The notes below the pieces were generated by a model that was not told the origin of the DNA, did not search any database, and saw nothing but the letters and a program-made list of their open reading frames with translations. A program made the position numbers and the translations under genes. Source: an uncultured Eubacterium sp. (GTDB lineage Bacteria > Bacillota_A > Clostridia > Lachnospirales > Lachnospiraceae). Taken from it: a stretch of DNA of 16,923 bases. Below, one piece after another: positions 1 to 8,428 of this stretch. Where the stretch lies: positions 1-16,923 of the forward strand of contig CAJUSH010000056.1 in NCBI GenBank assembly GCA_910589045.1, in the 5' to 3' direction. The first letter of the stretch is position 1. Each line of letters opens with the position of its first letter.

Positions 1-26
1 GTCTATTATACCAGATGTTAAAAATA

Positions 27-2408
27 TCAACAACTTAATTTATGCCATACTAGTGATGCACTAATAGGCTTGCCATGAAACTCTTTTCGTTTTATTTCTT
101 CAACCTCGATTCCATAGCCAGGTAATTGCTTTTTCATACTTTCATTATACTGCTTTGTAAATTTGTCAAAGGGCTCTTCTCCTACAAATCGTTTTCGGAT
201 TGACAACTGCGGAGCTATTTGTTTCCCAAAGATGGATAAATCCAGACTTGCATCCAATATGGTATCCTGCAAAAGTTCTTTCTCAAAATATCCTGGCAGC
301 GTAACTGCTGAAATTATAAAACTGCCACTGGATAAAACTCTCACATTATCCAAATGTCCGCACCCTTCCTGTACCAGTAAAAACCTGTCCTTAAAAGGAA
401 ACTCCGACTTATTTTCTTCTACTACAAAAACGTATAATATATCAACGAAAGATGCTGCCGTTTCGATCAAATAAAGATGCCCCAGCGTAAACGGATTACA
501 ATTCATAACAATTGCACCATTATTATTTTTATCTTCCCTGAATTGTTCCAGATAAGCAAAATACTCTTGTAAGCCTGACGGATGCTGTTTTACTTCTATT
601 AACTTTTTATATTTGCAAGCGCTATTTGCTAATGCAACATATTTCGGCTTTTTACTTGCTGAATCCGATTCAATGACTGTACACAGACGTATCCTTTCCT
701 CTAAGCATTCCCATATTTTTCGATAAACCTTATGGTTGCAATGAAAGATAGATTGCCATATATTCTTTTCCAAATCTGCAAACTCCGAAAATACATTTGA
801 AAAATCTATAACATGATTACCCAAATGCTCCGTAAACGGACCTTTTACTTCATTAAACAGGGACGGCATAATCAATACGATATCACCTTTTTTAAAAGTC
901 CCGTAAAATTCTACCACTTCCTCCAAATGACAATATACGCTATTATAGGCACATACATTAAATTGAGGAAATTTTCGCTTTAAATATGCAGACAATGTAT
1001 CCGCATCTGCCGCCATAACTCCCCCTGTCACGCAACAGCCGAACAGGAAAATCGTATTTTTGTTTTCATCGTATTCTTCACCTGCATGTCTGGAATAGCA
1101 ATACTGCAGACAGGTAGCCTTAATCGTATTACGATAAACACCCTTTTTACTTATACCGTAATACTCCTCTGCAAACGCTTTCCCCATTATCCCTGTATAT
1201 CCCATTGCAGCCTGAAATTTTTCTATTTCAATATCCGTATTTTGAGTCTTCGTATCATTACCCTGAATTGCTGCAATCGAATAAATTCCTTTTTTCCATA
1301 ACGACCTTATCTCGCCATCCGCACCAAATATAAACATCGTTATCTCATTCTTTTGTAATTCTTCATACAGATCCGCACACATTTTTAACATGGTAATCTC
1401 CGTATTCAGAAACAGATTATATCCCCCGAATGTAAAACCATTGATATACCAGGTCTTCGCATCCAGTCCCTCTAACTCCAGCCACAAAACCATCCCTGCA
1501 CGATTGACATCACAGGCTGACTCCATCAAATAGCACTCCTTTTCCGGTGAATATGCGATTGTTGTGTCAGAAGATATATCAATAATATTGTTTCCGAAAT
1601 CCGGGATTTTGGATAGATTTTCAATCCAATAGTGATTCCCCAGCAAATATACCGTTCCATACTGAGCCGCAATATTCCTGACAGAATACTCCATATATTC
1701 CATACTGTTGCCCGCATGGTTTAAAAAGTTTAAAAACTCCTCTAAAAAGAAATACCTAACTCTTCCTCTTTGATTTCCGATATTTTTATGAACCATGTAT
1801 CTTCTGATTCTTCGTCCGGTATCCACTCCTCCCATGTCAACAAAAATCGTCTTTTCCCTTACCCCCCCCTTAAAATTAAATAAGTCTGATATTTCGATGA
1901 GCTCTGTCACGGCATTGATCTTGGATATATATTGTTTTGTATATTCCAGAATATCCATATCACTGTCATTTGTTTGAACCAGGCATATTTTTTCTATTCC
2001 AAATGATCGCAAAATAAAATCAACCGCATCCTTGCAAAATCTTTCCTTGAATTTCATAAGGATTCCCAGAAAAAAACTGTCTGTCTGATCTTCAAAACTC
2101 TTTGTCAAATGGGCAATCAGCTTTCCATCCATCAGGACTGGCAGCACATTCCATCCACTGGCTTTTAAAAGCTCTGTTCCTTTCTCCACAGATGCCGCTG
2201 ACATAAATGCCCGATTATATCCATGTCCATGATCCTTCAAATATAAAAAATAATCCCATGCGTTACACATGCCGATCACACGTTGTTTGTCATCCGTAAT
2301 ATATAGTGTAAACGCAGCATCTTTTACAAACTCTTCTATGTAATTATTTGTTTCAAACTCATTATTTGTTATCAGGCGGTAATTTTCTGTCATTCTGATC
2401 TCAGACAT
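27..2408 (-). CDS. Large multidomain protein ending in a citrate-lyase-ligase-like nucleotidyltransferase domain
   Basis: This is the last gene of the glycan locus, 793 aa from the chosen start. Residues about 628-793 match the C-terminal domain of [citrate (pro-3S)-lyase] ligase (CitC): a nucleotide-binding TLGH motif (641-644), then FPFKDR, FVGEEP and a GKPISAS block. The domain ends about 30 residues earlier than I expect for CitC. No other citrate lyase gene is present, so a nucleotidyl-transfer role on a glycan precursor is more likely than citrate lyase activation (inference). Residues about 68-103 look CBS-like. Residues about 453-520 begin with FLFGCC, resembling block I of an SGNH hydrolase with Cys at the Ser position (weak). 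The frame is open to a TTG at 2489 and an ATG at 2486, which would overlap the upstream gene. I chose the ATG at 2408 because GGAG lies 9 nt upstream; the upstream starts have no usable ribosome site. A run of eight G lies in the gene. Confidence 0.75.
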   Translation of the reverse strand: MSEIRMTENYRLITNNEFETNNYIEEFVKDAAFTLYITDDKQRVIGMCNAWDYFLYLKDHGHGYNRAFMSAASVEKGTELLKASGWNVLPVLMDGKLIAHLTKSFEDQTDSFFLGILMKFKERFCKDAVDFILRSFGIEKICLVQTNDSDMDILEYTKQYISKINAVTELIEISDLFNFKGGVREKTIFVDMGGVDTGRRIRRYMVHKNIGNQRGRVRYFFLEEFLNFLNHAGNSMEYMEYSVRNIAAQYGTVYLLGNHYWIENLSKIPDFGNNIIDISSDTTIAYSPEKECYLMESACDVNRAGMVLWLELEGLDAKTWYINGFTFGGYNLFLNTEITMLKMCADLYEELQKNEITMFIFGADGEIRSLWKKGIYSIAAIQGNDTKTQNTDIEIEKFQAAMGYTGIMGKAFAEEYYGISKKGVYRNTIKATCLQYCYSRHAGEEYDENKNTIFLFGCCVTGGVMAADADTLSAYLKRKFPQFNVCAYNSVYCHLEEVVEFYGTFKKGDIVLIMPSLFNEVKGPFTEHLGNHVIDFSNVFSEFADLEKNIWQSIFHCNHKVYRKIWECLEERIRLCTVIESDSASKKPKYVALANSACKYKKLIEVKQHPSGLQEYFAYLEQFREDKNNNGAIVMNCNPFTLGHLYLIETAASFVDILYVFVVEENKSEFPFKDRFLLVQEGCGHLDNVRVLSSGSFIISAVTLPGYFEKELLQDTILDASLDLSIFGKQIAPQLSIRKRFVGEEPFDKFTKQYNESMKKQLPGYGIEVEEIKRKEFHGKPISASLVWHKLSC
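1862..1869 (-). repeat. Homopolymeric G8 tract inside a coding region
   Basis: Eight consecutive G on the coding (minus) strand at codons about 180-183 of the citrate-lyase-ligase-like gene encode Lys-Gly-Gly-Val. It stands out in an otherwise AT-rich gene. Tracts like this can slip during replication; a one-base change would truncate the protein before all of its C-terminal domains. Confidence 0.8.
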
Positions 2409-2469
2409 ATTTTCCAACTCCAGCTCTTTAACATACTTGCATATCGACATATAAATCATGAAATAACTA

Positions 2470-3411
2470 TCATTTACACGATTCATCAAATATTTTACAA
2501 AACAGCTCCGGCTGATAAAACAGCTCTATATGATCCTTTATTTTCTCAACATCCCATTCCCACCATTTAATTCGTAAAAATGCTTCTATCATGTTTTTAT
2601 CAAACCGGTATCTGATTGTTTTTGCGGGCACACCACCTACGATCGCATAGGGCTCCACATCCCTTGTTACAACTGCTCCCGCTGCTACAACTGCCCCGTC
2701 AGCAATTTTCACTCCCGGTAAAATAATGACATTCGCCCCAATCCAGACATCATTTCCGATCTCAACGGGCCGGTTATCCCTGAGCTGTCCATAACCAAAA
2801 ACCGAGTTATGATGATGCTTTCCGTACTTTGCCATCAGCTCCTGCCTTTTATCCTTTTCCTCCTTCGAAAAAAACATTCTGTAATCTAAAATAGGATGCG
2901 TCGTTACCACGTCAAGCGAGTGGTTACACCAAATTCTCGCAGTCCCGTTAATGGAACAGAAACGCCCGATTTTCTCCGCTATTGGATCTGCCGATAGCAG
3001 CTTGTCATATCCATATGTATATCTGCCAACCAGGCAGCCCTTATAAATAATATCTTCTTTAATATACAGCTCGTCATCACAAAGATATAAATAATCTTTA
3101 TTTGTATATCCCTGATTCTCCAGAAAATTTTCAATTGATTCATACACAAGATATGTTGCAACCAAAACATAGTGCCGAGATACATTCAGCTCATCAGGCT
3201 CTTTTACCCTGTGATTACAGAATGTTTTCATATTTGATGCATTCCTGTCTGCAAAAAAAGAAATCTCATATCCCAGCTTTACTAAAGACTCCTCCGCTAT
3301 ACATCCGGCATCCCCCGCACCCCAAACCACAATATCACGGCCATTAAAATCCTTACTCGCCAACGGAATCTTCCTTTCACAAATTGCTCTAAATAAATTT
3401 CTTTTTTCCAT
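2470..3411 (-). CDS. Two-domain hexapeptide-repeat acetyltransferase (CatB/Vat type) with N-terminal Rossmann-like domain
   Basis: A 313-aa protein. Residues 25-120 form a nucleotide-binding-like domain with a VVWGAGDAG loop. Residues about 145-262 form a left-handed beta-helix acetyltransferase with hexapeptide turns (IGNDVWIGANVIILPGVKI, then AAGAVVTRDVEPYAIVGGVPAK). The end carries the KWWEWD signature typical of xenobiotic/CatB-Vat acetyltransferases. His164 in the WCNHSLD segment sits where the catalytic His is expected. The likely reaction is transfer of acetyl from acetyl-CoA to an amino or hydroxyl group of a sugar in the cytoplasm. The layout resembles PglD-type sugar acetyltransferases, which also have a Rossmann N-terminus. 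GGAG lies 8 nt before the ATG. It is 42 bp from the upstream methyltransferase gene and probably in the same transcript. The acceptor is unknown, and an antibiotic-resistance role is unlikely in this context. Confidence 0.88.
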   Translation of the reverse strand: MEKRNLFRAICERKIPLASKDFNGRDIVVWGAGDAGCIAEESLVKLGYEISFFADRNASNMKTFCNHRVKEPDELNVSRHYVLVATYLVYESIENFLENQGYTNKDYLYLCDDELYIKEDIIYKGCLVGRYTYGYDKLLSADPIAEKIGRFCSINGTARIWCNHSLDVVTTHPILDYRMFFSKEEKDKRQELMAKYGKHHHNSVFGYGQLRDNRPVEIGNDVWIGANVIILPGVKIADGAVVAAGAVVTRDVEPYAIVGGVPAKTIRYRFDKNMIEAFLRIKWWEWDVEKIKDHIELFYQPELFCKIFDESCK

Positions 3412-3453
3412 ACGAAACGCTCCATTTTCCTGCTTCCCAGCTATAAAACACGG

Positions 3454-4665
3454 CTAAAATACGATATAATTTTTATGTTTTTCTTCCTCTAATAAATTTA
3501 AAATTTCATCTTTGTATTTATCCACTACGGCGACAATAATTCCGATTTCTTTACGGTCCCTCAACTCACCCAGCTCGAAAATTTTTACATGATCCAGACT
3601 TAGGTCCGCTTTTCTTCCGTCGCTGACTATAAATCCATCAATCTGATAACCAAACCGCTCCAGAGATCCTAACAGCCTTTTTCCGATATATCCTGCCCCG
3701 TATATATATTTTTCTTTATTCCCATCCAGAAAATCCCTTAATTGATTAACTATAAACCAATCGTCTATATAGCATTTCGGGACATCCTTCCATATACGGT
3801 CAAGATATAGTATCAAATCCCTGTTGCTGTCCAGTATAGAAACAAGCATCAATGAATTGCTTTTGAACGGGATTTTCTCCTGATCAGACTCTATATAACA
3901 GACTTCCAGATCGACAATCTCCGTAATTTCCTTGTAAAGTAATTTTCCAAGATTTTCACAGCCATAAATATACACGGTCTTTATTCCGTTTTCCGCAAAA
4001 TACTTTTGAAAAATCTTATTTTTATCCGGCGTTTCTATCCACCGATACATAAAATCATAGCGCAGCTTTAAATCAAGCGCTTCGCTGAGTCTTCTTTCAA
4101 ATGGAAATCCTGCCCGTTCACCCTCCGGCAGATCCACAGAACCCTTAGACGCAATTAAGCATACGTCATTATCGCCGCTCTCCCATTCCGGCGGAGCACT
4201 CCTTTCCGGAATACCTGCAACCGTAACATCTAAAACCGTAAATCCTCCCCATTTTGCCAATGCAGCAAATCCATCTGCAAAGTATCTGTAGCAATCGGTC
4301 GGATATCTGTGCTCCGGTGTAGAATTAGGCGCTATGATACAGATCATCCCACCCGGCTTTAATTTTTTATAAATCTCCTGTATCGTCAGCCACGGAAATT
4401 CAATATGCTCAAAGGCCTGTCCTGATATGATATAATCAAAATCCTCATCTTTTAAGTTGCTCCATGAATACGGCGAGTGCATGACAACGTCAACATTGGG
4501 TCCCTCCACGATATCCAGTCCGACATATTCAACATTTTTCCCTTCAAAAAGAGACTTGTACGAGCCATTCACATCGTAGCTGCCTACATCCAGAACCTTT
4601 GCCCCGTCCTTTTTTATATAATGGTTTATGAACCATTCCATTCTTAGCATTGTACTCTTATGCAT
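3454..4665 (-). CDS. Class I SAM-dependent methyltransferase with two C-terminal Rossmann-like segments
   Basis: A 403-aa protein. Residues 20-175 are a Methyltransf_11-type domain: SAM motif I VLDVGSYDVNGSY (24-36), the acidic GLDI at the end of beta-2 (49-52), SGQAFEHIEFPW (81-92) and LKPGGMICIIAPN (102-114). Two further nucleotide-binding-like segments follow: VYIYGCENLGKLL (231-243) and YIYGAGYIGKRLLG (320-333). The latter resembles domains attached to four neighbouring enzymes. The protein probably methylates a sugar or glycan end in the cytoplasm (inference; O-, N- or C-methylation cannot be told apart). AGGAG lies 8 nt before the ATG. The gene starts 11 bp after the stop of the upstream glycosyltransferase, so the two are almost surely co-transcribed. 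Confidence 0.85.
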   Translation of the reverse strand: MHKSTMLRMEWFINHYIKKDGAKVLDVGSYDVNGSYKSLFEGKNVEYVGLDIVEGPNVDVVMHSPYSWSNLKDEDFDYIISGQAFEHIEFPWLTIQEIYKKLKPGGMICIIAPNSTPEHRYPTDCYRYFADGFAALAKWGGFTVLDVTVAGIPERSAPPEWESGDNDVCLIASKGSVDLPEGERAGFPFERRLSEALDLKLRYDFMYRWIETPDKNKIFQKYFAENGIKTVYIYGCENLGKLLYKEITEIVDLEVCYIESDQEKIPFKSNSLMLVSILDSNRDLILYLDRIWKDVPKCYIDDWFIVNQLRDFLDGNKEKYIYGAGYIGKRLLGSLERFGYQIDGFIVSDGRKADLSLDHVKIFELGELRDRKEIGIIVAVVDKYKDEILNLLEEEKHKNYIVF

Positions 4666-4676
4666 GTCCGTTTCTC

Positions 4677-5918
4677 CTATTCCACTGCTAATAGATTTTT
4701 AAAACCCAAGCTTTGAAGCTTTTCTTTCACTGCGCCCAAATGTCTTTTACTTATCGCTAAAATTACAATCGAATTTTCCTTCATATCGGTCAGCTCATCT
4801 ATATTATATATTTTTTGCTCCCCGTTTTCCTTTTCATTCTTATTATCACTTACTGCAAACACATAGTTAAAAATCCTGTTTTCTTCCAGGACATTCCTGA
4901 CCTCTTTTCCTATATTTTTTGCCCCGTAAATAATAACATTTTCGTATTTACGTATTTCTTCCAGCATCTCACCCGTCTGCTTCATCCAATACACATTCGA
5001 TTTCCTGATCTGATAATCAAATATAAACTTTGCAAGCTTATATTTTGGCAGTAATTTCAAGTCATGATTCCTGTCAACAATACTGCCGTAATCTTCCAGT
5101 ATCTTTTTCCAGTACTTCGCAAAATATTTTTCAAATGCATCCTCTTCAAAGCTTTCAAATTCACGCTGGTTCCATAAATTCATTTCATATACAAACTGAA
5201 TCAGCATATTTTCAAATTTGAAAAGCGTTAATTCTGAAGTAACAAGTGAATTTTCACGAAACCGTCTCATATATAATACGTCGGGAATGCACATTACCCT
5301 TTGTGCATTTAAGTAGAAAAGGAACGGACTATCCTCGGCCGCGTATAATCCATCCAGCAAATACATATGACTCTCGTTAAAAAAATCTCTGTTTAAAAAT
5401 ATACAACACATGTTTCCGAGGAAATCACCGTTTTGAATACACGCTGCAAAAAGCTCCGTTCCCTTCATGACTCCCTCATAATGTCCGGTTCTTTTATATA
5501 GATTGAGCCAGGTGAAAACCTTTTTTTCTATTTCTTTTGTGTCAAGAAATGCATCCGCTGAAAAAGTCAGAAAGTCTAAATTGTATTCCTTGGCACAGGT
5601 ATACATGCGCTCCAAAGCGCCCTCAGCAATATAATCATCACCGTCAATTTGATATACATATTCACCCTGCGCCATTTTATAACCCACATTTCTTGCAGTT
5701 GCAGGTCCCGAATTTTTCGTTTGGGATATGATTCTTACCCTTTCATCCTTCTTTGCATATGTATTTAAAATATCTAAAGAATTATCTGTTGAGGCGTCAT
5801 CTACACAAATTACCTCTATATCCTTCATAGTCTGATTCAACACACTTTCAAGGCATACCCCTATATATTTTTCGATATTATATACTGTAATAACTACAGA
5901 TATTTTAGGCTTATACAT
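4677..5918 (-). CDS. GT2 family glycosyltransferase with C-terminal Rossmann-like domain
   Basis: 413 aa from the chosen start. The N-terminal GT-A domain shows ISVVITVYNIEKYI (6-19), the nucleotide-binding VDDASTDNS (39-47), GPATARNVG (71-79) and the metal-binding IDGDDYI (91-97). Residues about 328-413 form a separate domain starting NVIIYGAKNIGKEV. There are no transmembrane segments, so it is a cytoplasmic transferase using a nucleotide-sugar donor. The open frame extends to an ATG at 5945. I chose 5918 because AGGAGG lies 9 nt upstream, and this start overlaps the stop of the preceding glycosyltransferase by 8 bp, which suggests translational coupling. Donor and acceptor cannot be read from the sequence. 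Confidence 0.9.
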   Translation of the reverse strand: MYKPKISVVITVYNIEKYIGVCLESVLNQTMKDIEVICVDDASTDNSLDILNTYAKKDERVRIISQTKNSGPATARNVGYKMAQGEYVYQIDGDDYIAEGALERMYTCAKEYNLDFLTFSADAFLDTKEIEKKVFTWLNLYKRTGHYEGVMKGTELFAACIQNGDFLGNMCCIFLNRDFFNESHMYLLDGLYAAEDSPFLFYLNAQRVMCIPDVLYMRRFRENSLVTSELTLFKFENMLIQFVYEMNLWNQREFESFEEDAFEKYFAKYWKKILEDYGSIVDRNHDLKLLPKYKLAKFIFDYQIRKSNVYWMKQTGEMLEEIRKYENVIIYGAKNIGKEVRNVLEENRIFNYVFAVSDNKNEKENGEQKIYNIDELTDMKENSIVILAISKRHLGAVKEKLQSLGFKNLLAVE

Positions 5919-7113
5919 CCCTGCTCTCCTCCTGTATCCACGCATTCCATGATTCTTTCACCGGCTCAGGAAACATTTGAAATGAAAGCTTTTCTTTGTC
6001 AATGCAAAGAATCTTTTCCCTCCCGATTCCGCGGCTGATCAGAAGCTCCCTCGAAGCTTTCACAATCAAAAAGTTCAGTATTGCAATAACGATATAATCA
6101 TAGCTGTCCGCATCTCTTACGATAACCTTTTCCAAATCTGATTTATCAACATTGTCAGCCACCTCGCAAAATTGCAGCTCGTTGATTCGTTGGATCAGTC
6201 GATTGGCAAATACGCCTTTCCCATAAATAATAATCCTGCTCCCCGGCTTAACCTGCGGGTAAATCATACATTGCCCACTGCCGATCATCTTTTCCGGTGT
6301 GTCCAGTATAAACTGGTAAAAAAGCTTATATAATAAAAAATTCTTATCTATTTTATCTCTGTAAATTGCATTCCCATATGTCTGAATCAAATGCCTGGAT
6401 AAAATGATAAAACGTTCATAATCCCCCTGCTTATTCCCCCAGAGAATGGAATTACTCCTTACACAATAATGATAAAAGCATCGTGAATCCACATAGATGC
6501 TCTTTATGTTCATCAGACATGGAAATATCACCGCATCATCCACATTTTTCTTTAACGCTTCCGGACAGGCAAGCTGATATTTTTTCCATAAATCCGTCCT
6601 GACCGCTTTATTGCACAACGACATATCAAGCGGCTGACAGAAAAACTGTTCTGCTTCTACACAACGGTTAAAGGCATCCCAGAACTGCTGTCCCTCATAC
6701 AGGCCCTCCTCAAGCCACTGCCTGTACTCCTCTACAAACCCTGCATGCTCTTTTTTATACCCCAGGATCAGCATGTCCGGTTTATATTGATCCAGCTTCT
6801 GAGCCATATATTCATAAGCGTCCTCTTCGATCCAGTCATCCGGGTCAACATTTGTCGTATATTTTCCGGTCGCATACACAATTCCTGCTTTTCTTGCACT
6901 GGCAATCCCGCCGTTTTCCTTATGAACTACCCGTATTCTCTGATCATGCCGGGCATATTCATCACAGACAGCCCCGCTCGTGTCTGTGGAACCGTCATCA
7001 ACAAGTATAATCTCCAAATTTTTATAAGTCTGATTCACAAGACTCTCCAGACACCTTTTTATATATGGCTCAACATTATAAACCGGCACAATAACAGAAA
7101 GTTTTTCGCCCAT
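5911..7113 (-). CDS. GT2 family glycosyltransferase with C-terminal Rossmann-like domain
   Basis: 400 aa from the chosen start. The GT-A domain has LSVIVPVYNVEPYIKR (5-20), LVDDGSTDTSG (37-47), GGIASARKAG (68-77) and the DxD-type metal site NVDPDDWI (88-95). From about residue 291 a second domain begins with RIIIYGKGVFANRL and ends with a short tail. It is the upstream partner of the next glycosyltransferase (8-bp overlap), and the pair probably adds successive sugars to one glycan. A TTG at 7128 is in frame, but the ATG at 7113 has GGAG 5 nt upstream and starts right at the conserved domain. A 111-bp gap without a terminator separates it from the upstream methyltransferase gene. Confidence 0.9.
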   Translation of the reverse strand: MGEKLSVIVPVYNVEPYIKRCLESLVNQTYKNLEIILVDDGSTDTSGAVCDEYARHDQRIRVVHKENGGIASARKAGIVYATGKYTTNVDPDDWIEEDAYEYMAQKLDQYKPDMLILGYKKEHAGFVEEYRQWLEEGLYEGQQFWDAFNRCVEAEQFFCQPLDMSLCNKAVRTDLWKKYQLACPEALKKNVDDAVIFPCLMNIKSIYVDSRCFYHYCVRSNSILWGNKQGDYERFIILSRHLIQTYGNAIYRDKIDKNFLLYKLFYQFILDTPEKMIGSGQCMIYPQVKPGSRIIIYGKGVFANRLIQRINELQFCEVADNVDKSDLEKVIVRDADSYDYIVIAILNFLIVKASRELLISRGIGREKILCIDKEKLSFQMFPEPVKESWNAWIQEESRDV

Positions 7114-7224
7114 ACATTCTCCTTCCAATTCAAATTCTTTTTGGCACTATAAACATATACAGACCGTTGTTTCGTCATAAGAGAAAACCGGCTTACCGAT
7201 TGAAAGCTTCCGCATCTCCCCTGC

Positions 7225-8229
7225 CTATCCTTCGAATTCCCTTTTCGTCACAAACACATCCACTACTCTTTGTCTTGTCAGAATATCAAATTGGTTTGTT
7301 AACAGAAAGCATCCGGTATCCTCTACGATTTGATGGTGCTTCGGATTGATGCTAATGATATAGGCTCTTCTTCTGTTTCTCTTTATACTTTCACATATGT
7401 TATGAATGGCTTTCCTGAATATTTCTCTTCCGAATGGATCAAAAAAATAAAACCAGTTATATGCATCCAACGCTTCCTCCACCCGGGATGCATCTCCATG
7501 AATGCAATTCACCTGTTCTGAATGCGGGCGTATGCCTATCTTTTTAAAATTTTCCAGCAGTGTCTCATAAAGTCCATCCTCGTATTCCACACCGCCGACC
7601 TTTTGAAAACCATAATCTAAAAAGCTCAGCATAGCACCTCCTTTCCCGCATCCAAAATCAAAAATCGCATCCGTACTGCACGGCTGACAGTGGCATTTAT
7701 CAAGCAGCGGAAAAATTTCCTTCGGGGAGCTTGTCACATACGGATGCATTCCTTCAATTTTTGTCTGAAAGTCTTCCACATTCAGCCGCGTCACAAAATC
7801 ACATCCATATTGATGCTCCAAATATGTTAAAGGCTGAACATCCCATGCACCTCTTACATACTCCTCATAAGCACTTCCATAAACGGCCTCGCATAAATTG
7901 AAATATGTTTTATTTTTTACATATCCATGTGATGCCAACCGCTCGCTAATCTCCTTTGTTTCAGGTAAACATAACCAGACTACAGCATTTTTTACATCCC
8001 TGTAAGCAAAATCAAATAACGACTCCCGATACAGCTCAAATTCGTAAGGTATATTCCCGGACCAATCCTGTGTAATGATATAGTCTGGCCGGATGCCGTG
8101 GTAATACTGTGCATACCACCCGACAAACTTTCCGGAATATCCGTAGCCATATAATACAATCCGCCTGTCCATGCACTTATGCATAACCGCATCCAATCTG
8201 TCTCGAAACTCTTCTAAAACCTTTAACAT
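7225..8229 (-). CDS. SAM-dependent methyltransferase with N-terminal Rossmann-like domain
   Basis: 334 aa from the chosen start. Residues 20-110 are a nucleotide-binding-like domain beginning RRIVLYGYGYSGKFVG. Residues about 185-330 are a class I methyltransferase: motif I AIFDFGCGKGGAM (188-200), the acidic VGGVEYEDGL (211-220), HGDASRVEEAL (244-254) and FYFFDPFG (260-267). The C-terminal half recalls small-molecule or protein methyltransferases with a FDPFG strand, and the target is unknown. A GTG at 8247 is also in frame. I prefer the ATG at 8229, although its GGGAG is only 2 nt away, closer than usual. The 199-bp leader holds repeats and a hairpin with GGA in its loop. This is the first gene of the AT-rich half of the locus. 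Confidence 0.8.
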   Translation of the reverse strand: MLKVLEEFRDRLDAVMHKCMDRRIVLYGYGYSGKFVGWYAQYYHGIRPDYIITQDWSGNIPYEFELYRESLFDFAYRDVKNAVVWLCLPETKEISERLASHGYVKNKTYFNLCEAVYGSAYEEYVRGAWDVQPLTYLEHQYGCDFVTRLNVEDFQTKIEGMHPYVTSSPKEIFPLLDKCHCQPCSTDAIFDFGCGKGGAMLSFLDYGFQKVGGVEYEDGLYETLLENFKKIGIRPHSEQVNCIHGDASRVEEALDAYNWFYFFDPFGREIFRKAIHNICESIKRNRRRAYIISINPKHHQIVEDTGCFLLTNQFDILTRQRVVDVFVTKREFEG

Positions 8230-8247
8230 AACTCCCTCTGTCTGCAC

Positions 8248-8306
8248 CTGCCGGATATCCGTCCGTCAGCTGCGTCTCGCTCCGGTGTCTGCCGGATATC
8301 CATCCG
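8248..8306. repeat. Two near-identical direct repeats around a CCGGATATCC core
   Basis: CTGCCGGATATCC occurs at 8248-8260 and again at 8289-8301, each followed by one variable base and TCCG (17 of 18 bases shared, 41-bp period). The core is largely palindromic. The repeats lie in the gap between the G+C-rich and AT-rich halves of the glycan locus and start upstream of the methyltransferase ATG. Confidence 0.75.
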
Positions 8307-8308
8307 GC
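8291..8308 (-). promoter_or_regulatory. Hairpin with GGA loop in the methyltransferase leader, candidate CsrA site
   Basis: On the minus strand GCCGGAT-GGAT-ATCCGGC is a perfect 7-bp stem with a GGAT tetraloop. CsrA family proteins prefer a GGA presented in the loop of a short hairpin, usually with a second GGA at the ribosome site; the downstream start here has GGGAG. A csrA-like gene heads the same locus. Binding is inferred, not shown. Confidence 0.35.
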
Positions 8309-8428
8309 GAAACAGCCAATTTCCAGTATCTACCTGCTTTCGCCCGTTACCTGCCCTGCATGCAGCTTGTGCTCCTGCATCCGCTGCTTAATGCCAGGCA
8401 CGCTCCGGCCTGCCATAACGCAACAGCC

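Noticed and set aside
2470..3411. Streptogramin or chloramphenicol resistance acetyltransferase
   Set aside because: The hexapeptide domain is of the CatB/Vat type, but the Rossmann N-terminus and the glycan-gene neighbours point to sugar acetylation.
8248..8306. CRISPR-like repeats
   Set aside because: Only two copies of a short palindromic unit, one spacer-like interval, and no cas genes; not an array.
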